Source of the DNA: an uncultured Collinsella sp.
GTDB lineage: Bacteria > Actinomycetota > Coriobacteriia > Coriobacteriales > Coriobacteriaceae
Direction of reading: 5' to 3'
NCBI GenBank assembly: GCA_900548565.1
Contig: URKV01000065.1
Coordinates: 1-10,003 of the forward strand
DNA: 10,003 nt
The translations under genes and the position numbers were made by a program. Under the pieces are notes generated by a model, which made no database searches, had not been told where the DNA came from, and worked only from the letters and a program-made list of their open reading frames with translations. Shown piece after piece: positions 1-5,793 of this stretch. Numbering within the stretch: position 1 is the first letter of the stretch; the number at the start of each line of letters is the position of its first letter.

Positions 1-48
1 TCTACACGCGTAAGATCGTCGGCAGCGTCAGATGTGTATAAGAGACAG
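1..48 (+). other. Nextera sequencing adapter (artefact)
   Basis: This is not genomic DNA. TCTACAC (1-7) is the end of the Illumina P5 oligo. GCGTAAGA (8-15) sits in the i5 index slot and matches the index I know as S517. TCGTCGGCAGCGTC (16-29) is the read-1 tail, and AGATGTGTATAAGAGACAG (30-48) is the 19-bp Tn5 mosaic end. The ATG inside the mosaic end (34-36) is in frame with the aminopeptidase and creates a false N-terminus reading MYKRQ. Native sequence starts at 49. Confidence 0.98.
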
Positions 49-1017
49 GTCATCTGCAAAAAGGACGGTACCACCGTCGACATTAACATCGGCGACAAGG
101 CGGACGACCCGGTCTTTACCATCTCCGACCTGCTGATCCACCTCTCGAGCGAGCAGATGGCCAAGCCCGCCAAGGACGCCGTCGACGCCGAGATCCTCGA
201 CGTGATCGTGGGCGGCCGTCCCGTCAAGTTCGATGAGGACGACAAGGACGCCCCCAAGGAGCCCGTCAAGCAGATGTTCTTGGACATCCTCAAGGAGCAG
301 TACGACGTCGAGGAGGAGGACTTCCTCTCCGCCGAGATCGAGGTCGTGCCCGCCGGTCCCGCCCGTGACATGGGCCTCGACCGCTCCATGATTCTGGGCT
401 ATGGCCACGACGATCGCGTCTGCGCCTATCCCTCCATGCTCGCCCAGATCGACGTCGCCAACGTGGAGCGCACGAGCATCACGCTCATCGTCGACAAGGA
501 GGAGATTGGCTCCGTAGGCGCCACCGGCATGACGAGCCGCTTCTTCGAGAACACCGTCGCCGAAATCATGACGCTCGCCGGCGAGGATAGCCCGCTGGTT
601 CTGCGCCGTGCACTCGCCCACAGCCGTATGCTCTCCTCTGACGTGTCCGCCGGCTTCGACCCGGGCTACGCCGGCAAGTTCGAGACCAAGAACGCAGCCT
701 TTATGGGTCGCGGCCTGTGCTTTAACAAGTACACGGGCAGCCGCGGCAAGGGCGGCTCCAACGACGCCGACGCCGAGTACGTGGCCCTCGTCCGCGACAT
801 CATGGACGAGGCCGGCGTGGACTTCCAGACCTGCGAGCTCGGCCGCGTCAATGCAGGCGGCGGCGGCACCATCGCCTACATCATGGCCAAGTACGGTATG
901 AACGTCATCGACTCCGGCGTTGCCGTCCTGTCCATGCACGCCCTGTGGGAGGTCGCCAACAAGGCCGACATCTACGAGGCCTACCGCGGCTACAAGGCCT
1001 TCCTCGAGCGCGCCTAA
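49..1017 (+). CDS. M18 family aminopeptidase, 5'-truncated
   Basis: This is the C-terminal 322 residues of an M18 zinc aminopeptidase of the aspartyl aminopeptidase / ApeA type, a cytosolic enzyme that removes N-terminal residues (often acidic or neutral) from peptides. Motifs, numbered from the first native residue: GHDDR (119-123, metal-bridging Asp), DKEEIGS (149-155, general-base Glu and metal-binding Glu), SSDVSAG (196-202, metal-binding Asp), NAGGGGT (268-274) and SMHA (295-298, C-terminal metal-binding His). The N-terminal HxD metal site is missing because the contig starts inside the gene; family members run about 430-460 residues, so roughly 110-140 are absent. The Met at 34 comes from the adapter and is not a start. 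The gene ends with TAA at 1015-1017. Which M18 subgroup it belongs to is not settled. Confidence 0.95.
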   Translation, partial: VICKKDGTTVDINIGDKADDPVFTISDLLIHLSSEQMAKPAKDAVDAEILDVIVGGRPVKFDEDDKDAPKEPVKQMFLDILKEQYDVEEEDFLSAEIEVVPAGPARDMGLDRSMILGYGHDDRVCAYPSMLAQIDVANVERTSITLIVDKEEIGSVGATGMTSRFFENTVAEIMTLAGEDSPLVLRRALAHSRMLSSDVSAGFDPGYAGKFETKNAAFMGRGLCFNKYTGSRGKGGSNDADAEYVALVRDIMDEAGVDFQTCELGRVNAGGGGTIAYIMAKYGMNVIDSGVAVLSMHALWEVANKADIYEAYRGYKAFLERA

Positions 1018-1032
1018 CCAGCCCTTTATAAC

Positions 1033-1105
1033 TTGCGGTGAAATACGGACTAAACTGGCCCATAAACAGCCCAAACAGACCGTATTCCACCGCAATTTCT
1101 TTTTT
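1033..1105 (+). terminator. Large-loop stem-loop with T-tract
   Basis: The arms 1033-1048 and 1080-1095 pair over 16 positions with one A:C mismatch (1041/1088), around a 31-nt loop. The stem is followed directly by TTTCTTTTTT (1096-1105). This fits a Rho-independent terminator for the aminopeptidase, although the loop is far larger than usual. The T-tract ends 4 nt before the yaaA ribosome-binding site, so the element could also act in the yaaA leader. The outer arm CACCGCAA recurs in the hairpin at 5005-5037. Confidence 0.7.
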
Positions 1106-1120
1106 GGCAGAGGAGAGTTC

Positions 1121-1930
1121 ATGCTGCAGGTCATCATTTCGCCCGCCAAGCAGATGCGCGCAGCCCAAGATGCTTTTGAAGTCCTGGGCATCCCACCCTT
1201 TGTGCGCGAGACGGCTCGCCTCCACCGCGCACTGCTAGATATCGAGCGGAATGAAGGCAGCGGCGGCCTGCAGGCGCTGTGGAACGTGAGTGACAAACTG
1301 CTGGGGCCTTGCCTCAACACCCTGCATGAGTTCGGGCCCATCCTGAAAAGCGGCGATCTCGACAATCCCGCACTCGCTCGCCACCTCTCCCCTGCCGTCA
1401 TGTCCTATCACGGCATCCAATACCAAAGCATGGCGCCCGAGGTCATGGATACCGCGCAGCTCGCATGGCTGCAAGACCATCTGTGGATCCTCTCCGGCCT
1501 CTACGGGTGCGTTCGTCCCTTTCATGCCGTCGAACCGTATCGGCTGGAGATGGGCGCGAAGCTCGCCGTTGACGGTGCCCGAGACCTCTACGCATTTTGG
1601 AGCGATAAGCTCGCGCGGGCTATCGCCCCGGCAGGCTCAAACACCACGATCGTCAACCTCGCCAGCGTAGAGTATGCCAAAGCCGTTCTGCCCCACCTCG
1701 CGGGCGACGCCACGGCCGTCACGTGCCTCTTTGGCGAGGGTATCCGCAACGGGAAGCCCATCCAACGGTCGACCGCCAGCAAAAAGGCGCGCGGCTCCAT
1801 GGTGCGGTGGATGGCAGAAAACAAGCTCGAGGATGCAAGCGAACTTACCGCATTCAACATCGGCTATCGGCACATCCCCGAGCTTTCAGACAAAAACACC
1901 CTGGTTTTCATGAACGCGCAGGCACAATAG
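1121..1930 (+). CDS. yaaA: Peroxide stress protein YaaA (UPF0246)
   Basis: 269-residue cytosolic protein of the YaaA/DUF328 family, close to the usual length of about 250-260. In E. coli, YaaA limits intracellular free iron during hydrogen peroxide stress and so reduces Fenton damage to DNA and proteins; the biochemical activity is less well defined. Family signatures: N-terminal IISPAK (5-10), PAVMSYHGIQYQ (91-102), ILSGLYG followed by RPF (123-134), EPYRLEMG (138-145), IVNLAS.EY (177-185), KKARG (221-225) and the FNIGY block near the C-terminus (245-249). The start at 1121 is supported by AGAGGAGAG (1109-1117) at good spacing; the open frame runs further upstream but without an RBS and over the hairpin. 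No clear promoter fits between the T-tract (ends 1105) and the RBS. It ends with TAG, 23 bp from a convergent gene. Confidence 0.95.
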   Translation: MLQVIISPAKQMRAAQDAFEVLGIPPFVRETARLHRALLDIERNEGSGGLQALWNVSDKLLGPCLNTLHEFGPILKSGDLDNPALARHLSPAVMSYHGIQYQSMAPEVMDTAQLAWLQDHLWILSGLYGCVRPFHAVEPYRLEMGAKLAVDGARDLYAFWSDKLARAIAPAGSNTTIVNLASVEYAKAVLPHLAGDATAVTCLFGEGIRNGKPIQRSTASKKARGSMVRWMAENKLEDASELTAFNIGYRHIPELSDKNTLVFMNAQAQ

Positions 1931-1953
1931 GCCCGCCGTTTCCAAACACCCCG

Positions 1954-2469
1954 TTACTCCGCCAAGCCATCGGCCTTTGCAATCTCGCTCGTCGAGCCAT
2001 CTTGGTAGGTAATCTTAACGTGCTCCACCTCGGATACCGCAGTGCCCGCCGGGGGCTCCAAGCGCCATTCCGTCAGCGCGATATCCATCGTCGTGGGCAC
2101 ATCCCCTTGATCTTTGAGCTTCACCATGAGTGTTTTGAGTGCCTCATCAAACGTCACGCGTTCGATTTCTTCGCCCGGAATAGACCCGCCGCTCAACTGC
2201 AGCTGCACAAACTCGTCGCGCGGATACCAATAGTCGCCGGGAGCTGCCACCGTGTTGCCGCCAGAGACCTTCATCGTCATAATCGGTAGGCTATCATCAG
2301 CCTCGAACTCCCATGCAGCGCCGCCGCGATCACCAAACGTCCAAATACAAAAGGCAATCACCAGCACGGCAAGCACCGCAAAACCAATCGCGACCAACCC
2401 ATGGTGCGCACGGCTTTCCTCGGCCGATACATCCCATTGCGTCTCTCGATATAGATGCTTGTCTTCCAT
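1954..2469 (-). CDS. Hypothetical single-pass membrane protein
   Basis: 171 residues; I do not recognise a family. A polar N-terminus of about 23 residues is followed by one hydrophobic helix (about 24-44, VAIGFAVLAVLVIAFCIW) and then a soluble domain of about 125 residues. That domain has an acidic start and regular alternation suggestive of beta strands (for example QLQLSGG and HVKITYQDG). The topology suggests an anchored protein with an extracytoplasmic C-terminal domain; no lipobox or cleavable signal is evident. The start ATG (complement of 2467-2469) has GGGGAGG (complement of 2475-2481) 5 nt upstream. The frame stays open far upstream but runs antisense to thiC, which is a shadow. The gene is divergent from thiC and ends 23 bp from yaaA. 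It may be a coriobacterial lineage protein. No function is assigned. Confidence 0.75.
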   Translation of the reverse strand: MEDKHLYRETQWDVSAEESRAHHGLVAIGFAVLAVLVIAFCIWTFGDRGGAAWEFEADDSLPIMTMKVSGGNTVAAPGDYWYPRDEFVQLQLSGGSIPGEEIERVTFDEALKTLMVKLKDQGDVPTTMDIALTEWRLEPPAGTAVSEVEHVKITYQDGSTSEIAKADGLAE

Positions 2470-2519
2470 GTACGCCTCCCCACAGGCACGCTCGTTAGGC
2501 CAATCGTACCCATTCGAGC

Positions 2520-2525
2520 TATACT
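2520..2525 (+). promoter_or_regulatory. Candidate -10 box for thiC
   Basis: TATACT lies about 17 nt before the riboswitch P1 helix, the expected distance if transcription begins near 2532-2535. No convincing -35 hexamer is visible at 16-19 nt; the nearest is TTAGGC-like. The placement fits a promoter whose transcript opens with the aptamer, but the hexamer alone is weak evidence. Confidence 0.4.
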
Positions 2526-2541
2526 TGAGCCCATTACATAA

Positions 2542-2636
2542 ACGGGGAGCTTGCAGGACAAGACGGCAGGCTGAGACTGGGCGCGCCCGCCCTGACCCGC
2601 AAACCTGATATGGGTAATGCCAACGAAGGGAGCCGT
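2542..2636 (+). ncRNA. TPP riboswitch (THI element) upstream of thiC
   Basis: A thiamine-pyrophosphate aptamer. It opens with ACGG (2542-2545), which pairs with CCGT (2633-2636) as the closing P1 helix, then carries GGGGAGC. The pyrimidine-sensing core GGCTGAGA ends at 2576. The 3' half has CTGACCC (2592-2598), ACCTGAT (2603-2609), GGGTAATGCCA (2612-2622) and GAAGGGAG (2625-2632), all in the family order. The purine-rich 3' core AAGGGAG (2626-2632) is also the best Shine-Dalgarno for thiC, 8 nt before the start. Inferred control is therefore translational: TPP binding would fold the ribosome-binding site into the aptamer. No terminator hairpin lies between aptamer and gene. Confidence 0.95.
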
Positions 2637-2640
2637 GCCA

Positions 2641-3975
2641 ATGAGCACACAGACCGAGCCCAAGCTCGTCACGCAAATCGACTTCGCCCGTGCCGGGCAG
2701 ATCACGCCGCAGATGAAGGAAGTCGCCGAGCGCGAGCATCGCGACCCCGAGTACATCCGCGAGCGCGTGGCCGACGGCCGCATCGCCATTCCCGCCAACA
2801 TCGTGCACATCAAAAAAGGCATGCGCGCCTTTGGCGTCGGTGAGGGCCTGTCCACCAAGGTCAACGTGAACCTGGGTATCTCGGGCGACAAGGCCGATGC
2901 CGCCGAGGAATGGAAGAAGGTCAAGATCGCCGAGGACTTTGGCGCCGACGCCATCATGGACCTCTCCAACTCGGGCAAGACGCGCCAGTTCCGCCAGCAG
3001 CTCATCGACGAGACGCCGCTCATGGTAGGCACCGTCCCCATGTACGACGCCATCGGCTACATGGAAAAGCCGCTGGTCAAGCTTACCAAGGACGACCTGT
3101 TCGAAGTCGTGCGCGCGCATGCCGAGGACGGCGTGGACTTTATGACCATTCACTGCGGCATCAACAAGTCGGTCACCAAGACCTTTAAGGAGACCGGCCG
3201 CCTGATGAACATCGTGAGCCGCGGCGGCTCACTGCTGTTTGGCTGGATGGAGGTCACCGGTAACGAGAACCCGTTCTATGAGTTCTACGACGAGTTGCTC
3301 GAGATTTGCCACGAGTACGACGTGACGATTTCGCTCGGCGACTCCTGCCGCCCGGGCTGCCTCTACGACTCCAACGACGCCACCGAGACCGCTGAGATGA
3401 TCGAGCTGGGCAAGCTGTGTAAGCGCGCTTGGGCCGCCGGCGTCCAGGTCATGGTCGAGGGCCCGGGTCACATGGCGCTCGACGAGATCGCCGCCAACAT
3501 GAAGCTACAGAAGCGCCTGTGCCACAACGCCCCGTTCTATGTGCTCGGGCCGCTGGTGACCGATATCGGCGTGGGTTACGACCACATCACCGCTGCCATC
3601 GGCGGCGCCATCTCCGCCAGCTCCGGTGCCGACTTCCTGTGCTACGTGACACCGGCCGAGCACCTATGCCTGCCCAACGCCCAGGATGTGCTCGACGGCC
3701 TCATGGCCACCAAGATCGCCGCACACGCCGCCGACATCGCCAAAAAGGTGCCCCACGCCCGCGACATGGACGACAAGATGGGCCAGGCACGCCGCAAGCT
3801 CGACTGGGACGCCATGTGGAAGTGCGCGCTCGACCCGGTCACCGGCAAGAAGCGCTACGAGGAATCCCCCGCCGCCACCGAGGGCACTTGCACCATGTGT
3901 GGCAAGATGTGCGCCGTCCGAACCGTCAACAAGATCTTCGAGGGCACCACGATCGACCTCGGCATGGAGGACTAA
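2641..3975 (+). CDS. thiC: Phosphomethylpyrimidine synthase ThiC (short form)
   Basis: 444-residue radical-SAM enzyme that rearranges 5-aminoimidazole ribotide into HMP-P, the thiamine pyrimidine precursor, in the cytosol. The catalytic barrel carries GTVPMYDA (130-137), DFMTIHCGI (166-174), SRGGSLL (193-199), GDSCRPGC (233-240), EGPGH with metal-ligand His277, GYDHI with His315, and TPAEHLCLP (337-345). The C-terminal iron-sulfur motif is Cys417, Cys420, Cys424 (CTMCGKMC). It lacks the extra N-terminal domain of the roughly 600-residue E. coli form, so it belongs to the shorter type. The cluster spacing is CX2CX3C, unlike CX2CX4C in the E. coli and plant enzymes. The start at 2641 is preferred: AAGGGAG lies 8 nt upstream, and the in-frame ATG at 2617 lies inside the conserved aptamer core. 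TPP riboswitch control is expected. The next gene on this strand is thiD. Confidence 0.97.
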   Translation: MSTQTEPKLVTQIDFARAGQITPQMKEVAEREHRDPEYIRERVADGRIAIPANIVHIKKGMRAFGVGEGLSTKVNVNLGISGDKADAAEEWKKVKIAEDFGADAIMDLSNSGKTRQFRQQLIDETPLMVGTVPMYDAIGYMEKPLVKLTKDDLFEVVRAHAEDGVDFMTIHCGINKSVTKTFKETGRLMNIVSRGGSLLFGWMEVTGNENPFYEFYDELLEICHEYDVTISLGDSCRPGCLYDSNDATETAEMIELGKLCKRAWAAGVQVMVEGPGHMALDEIAANMKLQKRLCHNAPFYVLGPLVTDIGVGYDHITAAIGGAISASSGADFLCYVTPAEHLCLPNAQDVLDGLMATKIAAHAADIAKKVPHARDMDDKMGQARRKLDWDAMWKCALDPVTGKKRYEESPAATEGTCTMCGKMCAVRTVNKIFEGTTIDLGMED

Positions 3976-3980
3976 CCCTG

Positions 3981-4005
3981 TCGCCGCGGCCGCCTCTGGC
4001 GGCGA
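3981..4005 (+). terminator. GC-rich hairpin after thiC
   Basis: Six nucleotides past the thiC stop, two alternative stems are possible: 3981-3987 with 3999-4005 (7 bp), or GCCGCC (3989-3994) with GGCGGC (3998-4003) around a TCT loop. No T-tract follows, so intrinsic termination is doubtful; it may pause RNA polymerase or protect the thiC mRNA 3' end. GGTGCCTGTC follows at 4009-4018 and its reverse complement occurs in the hairpin at 5005-5037. Confidence 0.35.
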
Positions 4006-4070
4006 GCTGGTGCCTGTCAATTGTTAACGTGTGAACATTTGCTTGCATTTGCGTAAAGATTGCATCGCCC

Positions 4071-4111
4071 GCCCGGGTTCGACATAGAGTCGGCCCGGGC
4101 ATCTTTATAAT
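4071..4111 (+). promoter_or_regulatory. Hairpin overlapping candidate thiD promoter
   Basis: GCCCGGG (4071-4077) pairs with CCCGGGC (4094-4100), and inside it CGAC (4080-4083) pairs with GTCG (4089-4092) around ATAGA: a strong two-part stem. It is followed by ATCTTT and a perfect TATAAT (4106-4111). The hairpin could end read-through from thiC, its T-run being short, while TATAAT starts the thiD transcript near 4118. The -35 position falls within the stem and has no good hexamer. No TPP aptamer is present before thiD. Confidence 0.5.
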
Positions 4112-4157
4112 GCTGGCTTAAAGACCCATTTGATTCCGACCGAACAAGGGAGCGAAC

Positions 4158-4988
4158 ATGGATCGTAGTAAGGTACCTGCCGTCCTGTCCATCGCGGGAT
4201 CCGATTCCAGCGGCGGCGCCGGCATTCAGGCCGACATCAAGACCATCACGGCGCACCGCCTGTATGCCGAGACAGCCATCACAGCCATAACCGCACAAAA
4301 CACGCTCGGTGTCACCGCCGTGCAGAACATCTCCCCGGATATTGTCGCGGCGCAAATCGATGCCGTTTTTGACGATATTCGACCCAACGCCGTCAAGATT
4401 GGCATGGTTTCCTCTGCCGAGATTATCGATGTTATCGCCGACCGCCTGAGCGCTTGGAACGCGACAAACGTTGTCGTCGACCCCGTCATGGTCGCCACCT
4501 CGGGCGCGCGGCTGATTGCCGAAGATGCCGCCGAGGCGCTCACCCGCCGCCTGTTCCCGCTAGCGACGGTTATCACGCCCAATATTCCCGAGGCCATGGC
4601 TCTGCTCGACTACGAGGTCGACTCCGAGCGCACGCAGCAAAATGCTGCCATGCTCCTCACCCGCCGCTTTGGTTGCGCATCCCTCGTTAAGGGTGGGCAT
4701 CTTGTCAACGAGGCCAACGATGTACTGGCCGAACCCGCGCCACTCGATGACGAGGGCAACCATCTGGGAGATCCACTCACCACGTGGTTCCGCCACAAGC
4801 GTATCGATACCAATAACACACACGGCACCGGCTGCACGCTCTCGTCCGCCATTGCCTGCGCGCTGGCCCAGGGTATGGATCTTGCCGATGCCGTCAACGC
4901 CGGCAAGGCCTACCTGACAGGCGCTCTGGCCGCCGGCCTGAACATGGGCAAAGGCTCCGGCCCTGTCAACCACATGTGGCAGTATTAA
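4158..4988 (+). CDS. thiD: Hydroxymethylpyrimidine/phosphomethylpyrimidine kinase ThiD
   Basis: 276-residue ribokinase-superfamily kinase. It phosphorylates HMP and then HMP-P to give HMP-PP, which thiamine phosphate synthase joins to the thiazole. Motifs: IAGSDSSGGAGIQADIKT (12-29, substrate and phosphate binding), AQNTLGV (46-52), KIGMV (80-84), VVDPVMVATSG (106-116), TPNIPEA (140-146), LVKGGH (176-181), the anion-hole and catalytic stretch THGTGCTLSSAIA (221-233), and the C-terminal GSGPVNH (266-272). Length is normal for single-domain ThiD; no fused ThiE or TenA domain is present. AAGGGAG (4146-4152) lies 5 nt before the ATG. It lies 182 bp after thiC with a hairpin and its own TATAAT between them, so it may be separately transcribed. 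Together with thiC it completes the pyrimidine branch; thiazole genes must lie elsewhere or be absent. Confidence 0.96.
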   Translation: MDRSKVPAVLSIAGSDSSGGAGIQADIKTITAHRLYAETAITAITAQNTLGVTAVQNISPDIVAAQIDAVFDDIRPNAVKIGMVSSAEIIDVIADRLSAWNATNVVVDPVMVATSGARLIAEDAAEALTRRLFPLATVITPNIPEAMALLDYEVDSERTQQNAAMLLTRRFGCASLVKGGHLVNEANDVLAEPAPLDDEGNHLGDPLTTWFRHKRIDTNNTHGTGCTLSSAIACALAQGMDLADAVNAGKAYLTGALAAGLNMGKGSGPVNHMWQY

Positions 4989-5004
4989 GATTCGCAGCCC
5001 AAAA

Positions 5005-5037
5005 CCACCGCAAAGGGGACAGGCACCTTTGCGGTGG
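5005..5037 (-). terminator. Hairpin terminator between convergent genes
   Basis: CCACCGCAAAGG (5005-5016) and CCTTTGCGGTGG (5026-5037) form a perfect 12-bp stem around the 9-nt loop GGACAGGCA. Read on the minus strand, the stem is followed by TTTTGGG, which suits termination of the hydrolase ending at 5050. On the plus strand no T-tract follows, but the same stem could slow read-through from thiD. Outer CCC/GGG pairs (4998-5000 with 5042-5044) extend it imperfectly. It may belong to a dispersed intergenic repeat family. Confidence 0.75.
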
Positions 5038-5049
5038 CTTGGGGTCGCG

Positions 5050-5709
5050 CTACTCTCCGAGCATCTCTTGGAGCTTGGCTGCCACGGCGTGGCCCAGGCT
5101 CTCGTGGCTTTCGGGCATCATGTGCAGATAATCGATATCGCCCGGCTCGGCAAAATCAGCGGCATTCAAAAAGTCGCAGCCAAACTGTTTAGCAGCATAC
5201 GCATAGTATTCGGCAAAATGCTCCGAGGCCTCGACGGAGCGCTCGTCAAAGTCGGTCATGTACACATCGGCGATCTGCGGTTTAATCTTGATAGGCGCCA
5301 TCAGCAGAATACGCGGGCAGGGCGCGGCTTCGGTCCAGGGAAACGCGCGGACGGTGCGAATCAGCGCCATGGCACCGTCAGCGATATCGGCAGCCCCCAC
5401 GCTAAAGACCGTCTTGCAGTCGTTGGTGCCCAGCATAATCACGATCGCATCCAACGGCTTATGAGTCTCGAGCAGCATCGGCAACGCGCGGATGCCGTTG
5501 AGATTAGTGTCCAGATGGCACATGTCGTCACGCACCGTCGTGCGGCCGTTGAGGCCTTCCTCAATCACGTGCCAGCCCTCGCCCAGGTCGCGCTGGGCCA
5601 CGCCGCACCAGCGCACATCGTGCGCATAGCGTACCGCGGTGCCGTCGCGCATGCCCGCCGGATCATAGCCGTAGGTATTGCTGTCGCCAAAGCACAGAAC
5701 GTTTTTCAT
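5050..5709 (-). CDS. SGNH/GDSL-family hydrolase
   Basis: 219-residue esterase/lipase-like enzyme of the SGNH fold. Block I is CFGDSNTYG (6-14) with nucleophile Ser10; the block II glycine is in EGLNGRTT (51-58); block III is MLGTNDCKT (92-100) with the oxyanion Asn96; block V is DYLH (193-196), giving catalytic Asp193 and His196. GDSNTYG, EGLNGRTT and LGTND together resemble the Mycobacterium smegmatis arylesterase/acyltransferase subgroup. No signal peptide or membrane segment is present, so it is probably cytoplasmic; the substrate is unknown, and acyl esters or thioesters are plausible. The start ATG (complement of 5707-5709) follows GAGGAAGGG (complement of 5716-5724). It lies 84 bp after the PARG-like gene with a strong terminator between, leaving about 20 nt for any promoter of its own. 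Confidence 0.9.
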   Translation of the reverse strand: MKNVLCFGDSNTYGYDPAGMRDGTAVRYAHDVRWCGVAQRDLGEGWHVIEEGLNGRTTVRDDMCHLDTNLNGIRALPMLLETHKPLDAIVIMLGTNDCKTVFSVGAADIADGAMALIRTVRAFPWTEAAPCPRILLMAPIKIKPQIADVYMTDFDERSVEASEHFAEYYAYAAKQFGCDFLNAADFAEPGDIDYLHMMPESHESLGHAVAAKLQEMLGE

Positions 5710-5730
5710 CGTAAGCCCTTCCTCTAGTAA

Positions 5731-5766
5731 AAAGAAAAAGTCGGCGGGAGCAGTCTCTCCCGCCGA
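5731..5766 (-). terminator. Rho-independent terminator
   Basis: TCGGCGGGAG (5741-5750) and CTCCCGCCGA (5757-5766) form a perfect 10-bp stem with a 6-nt loop. On the minus strand it is followed by CTTTTTCTTTTT (to 5729). It ends the PARG-like gene, whose stop is at 5794. The T-tract runs almost into the ribosome-binding site of the next gene (complement of 5716-5724). Confidence 0.92.
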
Positions 5767-5793
5767 ATCGACCTATCTGTCAGCACATACCGA

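Noticed and set aside
28..1401. 457-codon open frame on the minus strand across the aminopeptidase and yaaA
   Set aside because: It is antisense to two clear genes, of low complexity, and ends in adapter-derived residues; typical of high-GC DNA.
2579..2588. Palindrome GGGCGCGCCC as an operator
   Set aside because: It lies within the aptamer's variable arm and is better explained as an RNA helix.
2617..2640. Earlier in-frame ATG for thiC at 2617
   Set aside because: It is part of the conserved TAATGCC core of the TPP aptamer and has no suitable ribosome site.
3976..4157. Second TPP riboswitch before thiD
   Set aside because: The CTGAGA and ACCTGAT core elements are absent from this gap.
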